Positions 1-7,362 of a DNA stretch of 19,936 bases are shown here, piece by piece. The stretch covers positions 1 to 19,936 of the forward strand of contig JBFIDI010000039.1 in NCBI GenBank assembly GCA_041581405.1, written 5' to 3'. The DNA is from CAISIP01 sp041581405 (GTDB lineage Bacteria; Pseudomonadota; Gammaproteobacteria; Burkholderiales; Burkholderiaceae_C). Every line of letters begins with the position of its first letter. Within the stretch, counting starts at the first letter, position 1. The notes under the pieces were generated by a model that made no database searches, was not told the DNA's origin, and saw nothing but the letters and a program-made list of their open reading frames with translations. Both the position numbers and the translations under genes were made by a program.

Positions 1-9
1 GGCACGGCC

Positions 10-1089
10 TCAGGCCTTGGCCGTGGCGGCCGGCGCGGCGGCGGCGGGCGCAGCGGCCTTGGCGTCGGCCGCCTGTTGCGCAGCCGCGATCTGCTTCTGT
101 GCCAGGCTTTGCTTGTGCCGGCGCAGCCGCGAGAGACCGACGTCGTGCTCGTACAGGTGCTCGCGCCGGTTCGCGTCGGGCTCCATCGCCTCGAGCATGA
201 CCCGGTCCTGCTCGAGCACGGTCCAGTGCCGCGCCTCGAGCCGGTTCTTGTACAGGAAGCGCCAGGTGTCGCGTTGCCAGCCGCTGAGCTTGCGCAGCCG
301 CCAGTGGAACACCGCCGAGACGTTCTCGACGATCGGCGTGTAGCTGCCGATGATGGTGAACGGGCCGCCCGGGCCGCCGGTCTTCGGATACGGGATCTCC
401 AGCCGCATCCAGTGCAGATCGGTGTCGCACCACTCGGTCCAGTCGAAGTTGACGTTGCGCTGGCCGGCCTTCTCGAACATGAAGCCGTTGTCGGTGCGGC
501 GCAACTGGAACTTGGCGCTGATGTCGCCCTCGCTCATCGAGTGCGACTGCTTGTGCACGAAGGTGCCGTGCATCGGGTCGATGACGTTGTCCTCGACGTA
601 GCGGTAGTCCGCGCCCCACTCCGTGTAACACAGGAAGCCGGACCATTCACCGCTGGTCATCTCCTCGGGCAGGCGCAGCGGTGGCGGCTCGGCCAAGTGC
701 GGGTCGGTGGCGTTGTACAGGAACACCGCGCCGTGGGCTTCCCGCACGTGGAAGCTGCGCGCGGCCAGGCTGCCCTCGAGCGTGCAGCCCGGGCTGGCCG
801 GCACCTTGGTGACGCGTCCGTCGCAACGCACCTCGACACCGTGGTAGGGGCATGCGAGCCGGTCGCCCAGGTTCACGCCCATGGACAGCGGCGCACCGCG
901 GTGCGGGCAGTGGTCTTCCAGCGCGTGCACGGCGCCGGCACGGTCGCGCCAGACGGCGATCTTGTAGCCGAGCCGGCGCAGCGAGATCGGCGTGTCCTTG
1001 ACGAAGGACGAGGGGCAGATGGGGTACCAGAGGTCGCGCAGGCCTCGGGCCAGCACGGCATCGACTTCGGTGGGGCTGTTGGCGGTCAT
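10..1089 (-). CDS. Single-subunit Rieske non-haem iron oxygenase (aromatic ring-hydroxylating or O-demethylating type)
   Basis: This 359-residue protein is the terminal oxygenase of a Rieske system; such enzymes hydroxylate aromatic rings or remove O-methyl groups with O2 and electrons from a ferredoxin. A Rieske [2Fe-2S] site is visible (C61, H63, C80, H83; CPHRG and CPYHG). The mononuclear iron site follows as D171-x2-H174-x4-H179 in NVIDPMHGTFVH, with D295 in LEQDRVMLE the likely acidic ligand. No beta subunit is adjacent, as in the phthalate/vanillate-type oxygenases. The tail after about residue 325 is rich in Ala and Gln and looks disordered. The ATG at 1089 was chosen because AGGAGA lies 6 bases upstream; the frame stays open further upstream but that part is not conserved-looking. 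It is the last operon gene visible, 26 bases after the small HTH gene. The ferredoxin sits at the other end of the operon. The substrate cannot be read from sequence. Confidence 0.93.
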   Translation of the reverse strand: MTANSPTEVDAVLARGLRDLWYPICPSSFVKDTPISLRRLGYKIAVWRDRAGAVHALEDHCPHRGAPLSMGVNLGDRLACPYHGVEVRCDGRVTKVPASPGCTLEGSLAARSFHVREAHGAVFLYNATDPHLAEPPPLRLPEEMTSGEWSGFLCYTEWGADYRYVEDNVIDPMHGTFVHKQSHSMSEGDISAKFQLRRTDNGFMFEKAGQRNVNFDWTEWCDTDLHWMRLEIPYPKTGGPGGPFTIIGSYTPIVENVSAVFHWRLRKLSGWQRDTWRFLYKNRLEARHWTVLEQDRVMLEAMEPDANRREHLYEHDVGLSRLRRHKQSLAQKQIAAAQQAADAKAAAPAAAAPAATAKA

Positions 1090-1115
1090 GATGGTGTTCT
1101 CCTCTCGGGTGTTCG

Positions 1116-1364
1116 TCAGGCGCCCAGGCGGGCCATTTCCGCCTGGAAGGTTTCGGGGGTCCAGGCTTGCCCGTCCGGGCCCAGCGGACCGGCCTTGTTC
1201 AGGTAGGCGAGCAGATCGTCGATCTCGTGGTGTCCGGCCGCATAGGCGCGTTCGATCGAGTCGCCCAGCAGGTCCTCGTAGGCCGTGGGTTTGCGGTCGC
1301 GGGCCTGGTGCGGCTCCAGGTAGCTGGCGATGACGGGTGCGGAGACGGCGGCGATGGGAATCAT
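1116..1364 (-). CDS. Small protein with a recombinase-like helix-turn-helix pattern
   Basis: This 82-residue protein has a very strong ribosome site (AAGGAGGT) before its ATG, so it is almost certainly translated. The middle (PTAYEDLLGDSIERAY) looks helical. The C-terminal half (DDLLAYLNKAG, then WTPETFQAEMARLG) has the pattern of the small DNA-binding domain of serine recombinases, in which a helix ending in LN..G is followed by W(T/S)...V..I/M. Similar short proteins beside Rieske oxygenases are, as I recall, labelled recombinase-like helix-turn-helix proteins; I could not check this. There is no catalytic recombinase domain, so it is not a recombinase. It could be a small regulator or a protein partner of the oxygenase encoded directly after it. 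The gene is confident; the function is not known. Confidence 0.82.
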   Translation of the reverse strand: MIPIAAVSAPVIASYLEPHQARDRKPTAYEDLLGDSIERAYAAGHHEIDDLLAYLNKAGPLGPDGQAWTPETFQAEMARLGA

Positions 1365-1398
1365 GGAAATACCTCCTTGAAAACAAATGGAAACAGGG

Positions 1399-1412
1399 GC
1401 CCGGGCCCGGGC
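1399..1412. repeat. 14-bp perfect GC palindrome between two operon genes
   Basis: The bases GCCCGGGCCCGGGC read identically on both strands and directly follow the stop codon of the 110-residue protein gene. Flanking GGGGCC/GGCCCC runs allow alternative hairpins on the transcript. It sits in the 48-base gap before the small HTH gene. It may act in mRNA processing or partial termination; there is no U-tract, so a full terminator is unlikely. Confidence 0.45.
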
Positions 1413-1745
1413 TTATTGGCCCCCGTTGCGAACCCGCTCGCGAATACGCTCGCGAACGGGGACGAAGTCATAACTCGGATAACACTCGGTCTTGAAGACG
1501 CCCCAGGCGGAACGCTCCAGTTCCAGGTTGACGACCGGCAGCAGGTGGGGCGGCAACTCCAGCGTGACGATCTGGCCCAGGCCCATGGCCACGGTCCACG
1601 ACACGACACGCGCGCCCTCGGGCGGGAATCGTTCCCACCAGTCGCTGGCCTTCATGCGCGACTGCACGTCCTCGAGCGTCAGGCCCGCATGGTGCTTCAT
1701 CACGATGGTCAGCAGCATCGTCGGCTGGTCGGTGGTGGATGTCAC
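1413..1745 (-). CDS. Small conserved-looking protein, possible ferredoxin-fold (muconolactone-isomerase-like) protein
   Basis: This is a 110-residue soluble protein of unknown function. After a short N-terminus it opens with a beta strand (MLLTIVMKH), a helix (LTLEDVQSRMKASDWW), two strands around VVSWTVAMGLGQIVTLEL, a helix near VNLELERSAWGVF and a final strand. This order resembles a dimeric alpha-beta (ferredoxin-like) barrel such as muconolactone isomerase, but I see no diagnostic isomerase residues. The GTG start at 1745 is preferred because AAGGGGA lies upstream; an ATG at 1718 has no ribosome site. The C-terminus carries a near-repeat RERIRERVR, encoded by two copies of CGCTCGCGAA. The gene starts 12 bases after the Bug-protein stop. 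A role on a pathway intermediate is inferred only from position. Confidence 0.8.
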   Translation of the reverse strand: MTSTTDQPTMLLTIVMKHHAGLTLEDVQSRMKASDWWERFPPEGARVVSWTVAMGLGQIVTLELPPHLLPVVNLELERSAWGVFKTECYPSYDFVPVRERIRERVRNGGQ

Positions 1746-1757
1746 GGCCGTTTCCCC

Positions 1758-2777
1758 TTATTGCGCGACGATCCTGCGCGCCTTGATGACGCCGGCCCAG
1801 GTGTTCGTCTCGTTGCGGATGTAGGCACCGAACGCGGCCGGTGTCATGGTGGACTCGCTCAGGCCCTGTGCGTTCAGGGATTCGCGCACCGCCGGCTGGT
1901 TCAGGATCTCCCGCGCATCCCTGGCCAGCTGCTCGACCACCTCGGGCGGTGTTCCCGCCGGCGCCAGCAGCCCGTACCAGGACGTGACGACCACGTCGGC
2001 CACGCCCTGCTCGGCCAGCGTCGGAATCTCGGGCGCGACCGCGCTGCGGTTGACGTCCGTGATGCCCAGCGCCACCAGCTTGCCGGTGCGGATGGACGAC
2101 AACATGACCGGCAGGTTGCTGAACATCAGCGGCACCGTGCCGCCCAGCACGTCGTTGAGCGCCTGGCCGGAGCCCTTGTACGGCACGTGCAGGATCTCCA
2201 CCTGCGCCTGGTTCTTGAACAACTCGCCGGCCAGGTGCAGGCCGCTGCCCACGCCCGGCGACGCGAACGACAGGGTATCGGGCCTGGCCTTGGCCGCGGC
2301 GATCAGGTCCCGTGCCGTCTTGAAGCCGGTCGACGGATGCGCGACCAGCACGTTCGGCGCCTTGGCCAGCATCGTGATCGGCACGAAGTCACGTTCGATG
2401 TTGAACGGGAAGTCCGGCATCAGCGTCGGATTGATCGTCAGGTTGCCCGCGGGCACGACGAGCAGGGTCCGGCCGTCGCCCTTGGCGCGCTTGACCTTGC
2501 CGATGCCGATGTTGCCGGCGGCGCCGGGCAGGTTCTCGACCACGGCCGGCTGGCCGTATTTCTTGCTCAGGCCGTCCGCCATGATGCGCGCCAGGCTGTC
2601 GATCGGCCCGCCCGGCGGAAACGGCGCGACGAGCGAGAAACGCTCCTGCGCCAGGTACTTCTCGGTCGGCGAGGACAAGGCGCCCGACTGGGCGAACGCC
2701 GGCGGGATCAGGCCCAGCACGCCAAGGGCGAGCGCGGCAATGGCCTTGTCAGGCCGCGGCAACATCATCAAACGCAT
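1758..2777 (-). CDS. Bug/TctC-family periplasmic substrate-binding protein
   Basis: This 339-residue protein belongs to the Bordetella uptake gene (Bug) family, whose members bind carboxylates in the periplasm for tripartite tricarboxylate-type transport. It has a signal peptide with likely cleavage after AFA at residue 29. The first mature strand carries the family hallmark VAPFPPGGPIDSLAR, followed by VVENLPGAAGNIG and, later, VAHPSTGFKTARDLIAAAK. The frame remains open upstream, but the ATG at 2777 has GGAGAC about 7 bases before it. That start overlaps the last 29 bases of the flavin monooxygenase gene, implying translational coupling. ATGs at 2768 and 2765 are alternatives. No TctA or TctB membrane partner is in the window, as is common for Bug proteins. 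It may bind the pathway substrate or act as a sensor. Confidence 0.93.
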   Translation of the reverse strand: MRLMMLPRPDKAIAALALGVLGLIPPAFAQSGALSSPTEKYLAQERFSLVAPFPPGGPIDSLARIMADGLSKKYGQPAVVENLPGAAGNIGIGKVKRAKGDGRTLLVVPAGNLTINPTLMPDFPFNIERDFVPITMLAKAPNVLVAHPSTGFKTARDLIAAAKARPDTLSFASPGVGSGLHLAGELFKNQAQVEILHVPYKGSGQALNDVLGGTVPLMFSNLPVMLSSIRTGKLVALGITDVNRSAVAPEIPTLAEQGVADVVVTSWYGLLAPAGTPPEVVEQLARDAREILNQPAVRESLNAQGLSESTMTPAAFGAYIRNETNTWAGVIKARRIVAQ

Positions 2778-3933
2778 ACAGTCTCCGATAAAAGGTATCG
2801 ACATCCGCCTGCGCATGGTCGCGCATGCGCTCGTTGCGCGCCGCACAGCTGCCGGCGCTCTCCGTTCCACCGGCCTCGCCCACGCGGCGCGACGCCTCCT
2901 GCACGAAGGCACACTTGGGCTGGCGCCGCTCGCCGAACGCGCTCAAGGTCTGCGCCACATCGTCGCCGCGTGCCAGCATGTCGGCCAGCACGATGCTGTC
3001 TTCCATCGCCATCGCGCCACCCTGGCCCATGAAAGGTGTCGATGCATGGGCCGCATCGCCGATCAGACCGACACGTCCCCGGCTCCAGGGCAGGGGCAGG
3101 CGCACCTCCTCCACGACCGTGTAGAAGGCCTGCGCCGGCTCGCGCAAATCGTCCAGGAAGGCCTGCGCGGGACCCTTGAACTCGGCGAACTTCTCGCGCA
3201 TGGTCCGGTGCAGCGTGGCGGGTTCGTAGAACGGATGGCCGGGCTCGTTGGTCGTCGCGTAGACATACAGCTGCTCATCGCTGATCGGCATGATGCCCAG
3301 GCGCTTGCCCACGCCCATCATCATGATCTTGTCGACCAGATGCGCCGGCCTGCGGTGGATGCTGCGCCACACGCCGAATCCGGTATCGACCGGCTCCACC
3401 GCGCCGAACAGCAGGCCGCGCAGCTGGGAGCGCACACCGTCGGCACCGACGACCAGGCTGGCGCGCATCGTGGTGCCGTCGGCGAGTCGCAATTGCACCG
3501 CATCGCCGCCGGCAGGCTCGTCCAGCGTCGCCACCGTGCTGTCCAGCCGCACCTGCACCTTCAGCGCCTGCATGCGTTCGAGCAGGATGCGGTGCAACTC
3601 GGCACGCCGCATGCCCAGGATCGGGGGCAGGTCGGTGCCGGGCGCATGCGGATAGAAAGTCTCGGTGATGGGTTCGCCCCGCTGGTCGTAATAGACATTG
3701 CGCCCGCGCGCGATCGCAAAGCCGCTGTCCAGGATCGCCGGCAACACGCCGATGGTCTGCAACGCGGCCAGTCCGTTGCTGTAGACGAAGATGCCCGAAC
3801 CATGAAACTGCCATTGCCGCTGGCGCTCGACGACGGTCACCGCGACGCCGCGATCGGCCAGCAGAATCGCCAGCGTGCACCCCGCGATGCCGCCGCCGAC
3901 GATCACCACCCCGTGCTGCAAGCGCTTCTTCAT
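2749..3933 (-). CDS. Class A FAD-dependent aromatic monooxygenase
   Basis: This 394-residue flavoprotein belongs to the group containing salicylate, 6-hydroxynicotinate and related hydroxylases, which insert one oxygen atom into an activated ring with NAD(P)H. The FAD-binding Rossmann motif is GGGIAG (residues 13-18), ending the second strand with VVERQ. The DG motif is GADGVRSQ (163-170), and the GD motif is GLIGDAAHASTPFMGQGG (289-306). The length suits the family. The start at 3933 has only a weak ribosome site (GTGGA) and lies 16 bases after the VOC gene stop, so coupling is likely. The last 29 bases overlap the Bug-protein gene. It probably prepares the ring for cleavage by the neighbouring VOC protein. 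The exact substrate is unknown. Confidence 0.93.
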   Translation of the reverse strand: MKKRLQHGVVIVGGGIAGCTLAILLADRGVAVTVVERQRQWQFHGSGIFVYSNGLAALQTIGVLPAILDSGFAIARGRNVYYDQRGEPITETFYPHAPGTDLPPILGMRRAELHRILLERMQALKVQVRLDSTVATLDEPAGGDAVQLRLADGTTMRASLVVGADGVRSQLRGLLFGAVEPVDTGFGVWRSIHRRPAHLVDKIMMMGVGKRLGIMPISDEQLYVYATTNEPGHPFYEPATLHRTMREKFAEFKGPAQAFLDDLREPAQAFYTVVEEVRLPLPWSRGRVGLIGDAAHASTPFMGQGGAMAMEDSIVLADMLARGDDVAQTLSAFGERRQPKCAFVQEASRRVGEAGGTESAGSCAARNERMRDHAQADVDTFYRRLYAFDDVAAA

Positions 3934-3949
3934 GGTCCACGCATCCGGT

Positions 3950-4930
3950 CTATTTTTTCTCGGTCAGGAACTTGCCCGAGGCCTGCACGTTCGGCTGGCG
4001 CCGCGTGTTGCCGTCGATGCCGCCGTCGATCGCCCATTCGGCGAACATGGTCGGCCCCGGCTCGAAGCTGCGCTCCTGCCAGGCGGGCGTGAGATGGTCT
4101 TCATCGGCGTTGTATTCGATCAGGCCGCCGCAGGGATTCTCGAAGTACCAGAAGAACGCGCTGGAGATCGGATGGCGGCCCGGGCCGAGCTGGGTCTTCC
4201 AGCCCTTGCGGCTCATGTGCAGGCCGCCACCAAACACCTCGTGGATGTCGCGCACGGTGAAGGCCACGTGGTTCAGGCCCGGCCCCTTGTTCGGCAGCGC
4301 GAGCAGGAAGATGTCGTGGTGGCCGGCGTCGGGCGCGCAGCGCATGAAGACGCCGCGGCCAGGGTAACGGTCGGAGGTCACGAAGCCCAGCGATGCGTAG
4401 AACGCCTCCATGGCGTCGAGCTTGTCGGTGAAGAACACCACGTGGCCGATCTCGACCGGCTCGGCATGGTCGTAGACCGGCGACGGTGTGTCGATGCGGC
4501 GCGTGTCGCCCCAGGGATTGGTCGGCACACCCTTGACATCGACTGCACGTTTCTGGCTGACCTGGAATACCAGCTGCAGGCCGTGCGGATCACGCGCCAG
4601 CAGCGTGCCGTCCTGGGCGCGCCGGTCCTCGAAACCCGGCGCCGTCTGCAAGGCGCGGGCGATCGGCTCGAGCGCCTGCGCGTCGGTCACGCCCCAGGTC
4701 ACGGCGCGCATCGTCGGCCCCGCTTCCATCGGCGGCGGCAGGCTCGCGTCGTCGGGACGGCGCACCTGCACCTGGGCGCCGTTGAGCGTCTCCCAGACCT
4801 GGCAATCGCCATCCTCGGATACCGCCTTCAGGCCCCAGTCGCCGAAGAAACGGCGCGCATCGTCCCAGCGGTCGGTGGAATAGGTGATGCCATCGATGCC
4901 CTCGATGGCGCTGGTGGGGGTTGTCGTCAT
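3950..4930 (-). CDS. Two-domain VOC protein, probable type I extradiol dioxygenase
   Basis: This 326-residue protein has two vicinal-oxygen-chelate modules. The first (about residues 8-125) lacks obvious metal ligands. The second (about 158-275) carries H163 (IGHVVFF), H221 (LNHVAFTV) and E272 (GGLIEYNAD), the spacing of the His-His-Glu iron site in type I extradiol ring-cleaving dioxygenases such as 2,3-dihydroxybiphenyl or catechol 2,3-dioxygenase. The length suits that family, and ring cleavage between or beside hydroxyl groups is the best guess. The ATG at 4930 overlaps the aldehyde dehydrogenase stop as ATGA and has TGGAGC upstream, so the long open frame further upstream is a shadow. 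The C-terminal 40 residues are extra. It lies between the aldehyde dehydrogenase and flavin monooxygenase genes. Another VOC activity cannot be excluded. Confidence 0.9.
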   Translation of the reverse strand: MTTTPTSAIEGIDGITYSTDRWDDARRFFGDWGLKAVSEDGDCQVWETLNGAQVQVRRPDDASLPPPMEAGPTMRAVTWGVTDAQALEPIARALQTAPGFEDRRAQDGTLLARDPHGLQLVFQVSQKRAVDVKGVPTNPWGDTRRIDTPSPVYDHAEPVEIGHVVFFTDKLDAMEAFYASLGFVTSDRYPGRGVFMRCAPDAGHHDIFLLALPNKGPGLNHVAFTVRDIHEVFGGGLHMSRKGWKTQLGPGRHPISSAFFWYFENPCGGLIEYNADEDHLTPAWQERSFEPGPTMFAEWAIDGGIDGNTRRQPNVQASGKFLTEKK

Positions 4931-6399
4931 GCCATGCTCCAGGCGATCGGGGCCTCGTTCGTGCCCCAGTAATAACTCTTCTGGCTGGTGTATTCCAGGA
5001 TACCCAGCCGGCCTTTTTCGCGGCCGGTGCCGCTCATCTTCACGCCGCCGAACGGCGTGCTGACGGAAAACTGCTTGTAGGTGTTGACCCACACCGTACC
5101 GGTCTGCAGCGCAGCACCCAGCCGCCAGACCGTCTTGTAGTCGCGCGTCCAGATGCCAGCGGCCAGGCCGTAGACGTTGTCGTTGCACTGGGCCAACAGG
5201 TCGGCCTCGTCGCTCCAGGGCAGCAGCGCCAGCACCGGACCGAAGATCTCCTCCTGGCACATGCGCGCGCTGTTGGGCAGGCCCTCGATCACCGTGGGCA
5301 GGTAGAAGCTGCCCTTGTCGAAGTCCGCGCCTTGCGGCCGCTCGCCGCCGAACAGCACCGTGCCGCCTTCGTCACGGCCCATCTGCACGTAACGCTCCAC
5401 CGACGCCCGGTGGCCCATGTTGACCAGCGGGCCCATCTGGGTGTTTTCGCTGGCCGGGTCGCCCACGCGCAGGCTGCGCACACCGGCGAGCAGCCGCTCC
5501 TTGAACGCATCGTAGACGCTGGCATGGACGAAGGCGCGCGAACCGGCAATACACGACTCGCCGGAGGAACTGAAGATGCCGTACAACACGCCGGCCACCG
5601 CGTGGTCGAGGTCGGCGTCGGCGCAGACGATGGTCGGCGACTTGCCGCCGAGTTCGAGCGAGGTCGGCATCAGCTTCTCGGCCGCCAGCCGCTGGATACC
5701 CATGCCCACATTGGTGCCGCCGGTGAACGCGATGCGCTTGATCAGCGGATGCTTGACCAGTGCGTCGCCGACGACCGAACCCTTGCCGGGCAACACGCTG
5801 ATGATGCCCGGCGGCACGCCGGCGGCCTCGGCGATGCGGGCCAGCTCGATCGCCATGCGCGGCGTGATCTCGGCCGGCTTGAACACCACGGCGCAACCGG
5901 CCGCCAGTGCGGGCGCGAGTTTCTGCGCCTCGCTGGCGATCGGCGAATTCCACGGCGTGATCGCACCGACCACACCCAGCGGCTCGTGCACGCTCATGGT
6001 CACGTAGTCGCCACGGGCGGGCGTGATCGTGTCCTCCCAGGTCTCGCAGGCGGACGCGAAGAACTGGAAAGTGCCGGCGGCGCTGGCCACCAGCGCACGT
6101 GTCTCGTTGATCGGCTTGCCGTTGTCCAGCCGCTGCAGCTGCGCGAGTTCTTCACCGCGCGCACGGATGCCGCTGGCGATGCGGTACAGGATGCCGGCGC
6201 GTTCATGGCGCTTGAGGCCGGCCCAGGCCGGCTGCTGGCGCGCCTGCTCGGCCACCTGCACCGCCTCGTCCACGTCCTGCGCGGTGGCGGCATGCAGGCT
6301 GGCCACCGTGCTGCCGTCGGCCGGGTATTCGGTCGTATAGGACGGTCCGCTGGCATCGCGCCAACGGCCGGCCAACAGGGTCTGGATCTTCTCGCTCAT
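4927..6399 (-). CDS. NAD(P)-dependent aldehyde dehydrogenase
   Basis: This 490-residue enzyme is a full-length member of the aldehyde dehydrogenase superfamily and oxidises an aldehyde to a carboxylate. Visible landmarks are TPWNSP with N151, FTGGTNVG near 225-232, the general base E249 in SLELGGKSP, the catalytic C283 in SSGESCIAGSR, and EEIFGPV. GESC replaces the more usual GQxC but keeps the cysteine. A likely substrate is a ring-fission semialdehyde or an aromatic aldehyde from the nearby thiamine-diphosphate enzyme. The start at 6399 has a weak AAGG ribosome site and is 25 bases after the aspartate-dehydrogenase-like gene. Its stop overlaps the VOC start as ATGA. Confidence 0.96.
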   Translation of the reverse strand: MSEKIQTLLAGRWRDASGPSYTTEYPADGSTVASLHAATAQDVDEAVQVAEQARQQPAWAGLKRHERAGILYRIASGIRARGEELAQLQRLDNGKPINETRALVASAAGTFQFFASACETWEDTITPARGDYVTMSVHEPLGVVGAITPWNSPIASEAQKLAPALAAGCAVVFKPAEITPRMAIELARIAEAAGVPPGIISVLPGKGSVVGDALVKHPLIKRIAFTGGTNVGMGIQRLAAEKLMPTSLELGGKSPTIVCADADLDHAVAGVLYGIFSSSGESCIAGSRAFVHASVYDAFKERLLAGVRSLRVGDPASENTQMGPLVNMGHRASVERYVQMGRDEGGTVLFGGERPQGADFDKGSFYLPTVIEGLPNSARMCQEEIFGPVLALLPWSDEADLLAQCNDNVYGLAAGIWTRDYKTVWRLGAALQTGTVWVNTYKQFSVSTPFGGVKMSGTGREKGRLGILEYTSQKSYYWGTNEAPIAWSMA

Positions 6400-6424
6400 G
6401 TCGTATGCCTTGTGTGGTCGCGTA

Positions 6425-7213
6425 TCAGATGGTGGTCGGGCCGACCTGGTTGTGCAGGAATCGCAGCGCCGACAACACGGTCAGTGCCGACGTCTTGGGG
6501 TTGTCCGGCAAGGGCTTGCCGCGCATGGTCAGGTCCATCGCGCCGAAAGCGCCCCGCACCGCGACCTCGTGCACGTTCTCGCTCACGCCCGGGTCGGCGA
6601 TCAGCCGCACCGTCGTGGCGTCGAGCCCCAGTCCGGCCAGCGCGATCGTGGCCGCGACGTTCGCGTTCTTCGGGTACAGGCGCGCGGCTTCGCGTGCCGT
6701 GGCCTGCAGGATCACCGTCGGTTCCGTCAGCTTGTCCAGGTCGACCTGCTGCTCCGCCGGCGTGCCGCGCCAGCCCTGCGGCGGCTTGCGCCCGGTGTAG
6801 GTCACGTCGTCCAGGCCGGCCAGGCGGGCGGCGGCAATCGCGTCCACGCCGCCGATCGCACCGGAGAGCAGGTGCAGCCGCGTGCCGCCCCGGCGCGCGG
6901 CGTCGTCGAGTTGCTCGATCAGGCCGGGCTCGCTCAGCGCGCCCACGGACACCACCGCACATTCGACCCCGCGCGCCAGCGCCGGCAACACGTGTTCGGT
7001 CAACGCGCCATGGCCGGCGCATTCGAGCACCAGCCGCGCGTCGGCCGGCACCGCATCGGTCACGCGGACCTCGCTACCCGCGGCCTGCTGCGCCTGTGCC
7101 ACGTGCGCATGCGGCACCACGACATGCGTGATGCGCAGGCCCGCATGGCCACGCGTGCGCGCCAGCAGCGAACGGCCGATGGCTCCGAATCCGATCAGGG
7201 TTACGTGCAACAT
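6425..7213 (-). CDS. L-aspartate dehydrogenase-like oxidoreductase
   Basis: This 262-residue protein matches the aspartate dehydrogenase family (NadX-like), which deaminates L-aspartate to oxaloacetate via iminoaspartate with NAD(P). The N-terminal Rossmann motif is LIGFGAIGRSLL (residues 6-17). Later family-type segments are LLSGAIGGVDAI (115-126), TGRKPPQGW (140-148), YPKNANVAATIALAGLG (180-196) and H215 in SENVHEV, the likely catalytic histidine. The length is normal. NadX normally feeds NAD synthesis, but no nadA or nadC is here. In this operon it more likely acts on an amino-acid-like pathway intermediate, which is my inference. The ATG at 7213 has a weak GGAAAA site. A 149-base structured gap separates it from the preceding gene. 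Confidence 0.87.
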   Translation of the reverse strand: MLHVTLIGFGAIGRSLLARTRGHAGLRITHVVVPHAHVAQAQQAAGSEVRVTDAVPADARLVLECAGHGALTEHVLPALARGVECAVVSVGALSEPGLIEQLDDAARRGGTRLHLLSGAIGGVDAIAAARLAGLDDVTYTGRKPPQGWRGTPAEQQVDLDKLTEPTVILQATAREAARLYPKNANVAATIALAGLGLDATTVRLIADPGVSENVHEVAVRGAFGAMDLTMRGKPLPDNPKTSALTVLSALRFLHNQVGPTTI

Positions 7214-7271
7214 GTCAGTTTTCCATTGCGCAGGGTGCGAGCCACATGAAAGTCGGGAGGCCGCCGCGCAC

Positions 7272-7338
7272 GGCCGCTCCGAAGCGGCCGGCCCGCCCCC
7301 CAGTGGGGGGTTCGGACGGTCTACACGCAGTGAGACCG
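7272..7338. repeat. Cluster of three inverted repeats in a 149-base operon gap
   Basis: Three hairpins follow each other: GGCCGCT/AGCGGCC (7272-7278 with 7283-7289), CCCCCC/GGGGGG (7296-7301 with 7305-7310) and CGGTCT/AGACCG (7317-7322 with 7333-7338). TCCGAA (7278-7283) and TTCGGA (7311-7316) also pair across the second hairpin, so a larger fold is possible. The gap separates the thiamine-diphosphate enzyme gene from the aspartate-dehydrogenase-like gene. No U-tract follows. It may be a repeated intergenic element or a polarity/stability element in the mRNA. Confidence 0.55.
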
Positions 7339-7362
7339 GACAGACGGGGGGCGTCTTCCACT

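Noticed and set aside
1116..1364. A site-specific recombinase or mobile element remnant
   Set aside because: Only a short HTH-like pattern is present; there is no catalytic serine domain, no flanking repeats and the gene is intact within the operon.
1090..1386. In-frame N-terminal extension of the Rieske oxygenase
   Set aside because: The extension is Arg-rich, lies opposite the well-supported small HTH gene and has no domain pattern; AGGAGA directly precedes the ATG at 1089.
1424..1458. Tandem CGCTCGCGAA copies as a possible regulatory direct repeat
   Set aside because: They encode the RERIRERVR helix in frame and are explained by coding sequence.
1167..4092. Long plus-strand open frames of 600-750 codons opposite the left part of the operon
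   Set aside because: Arg/His/Ala-rich translations without domains, exactly opposite genes with clear family motifs.
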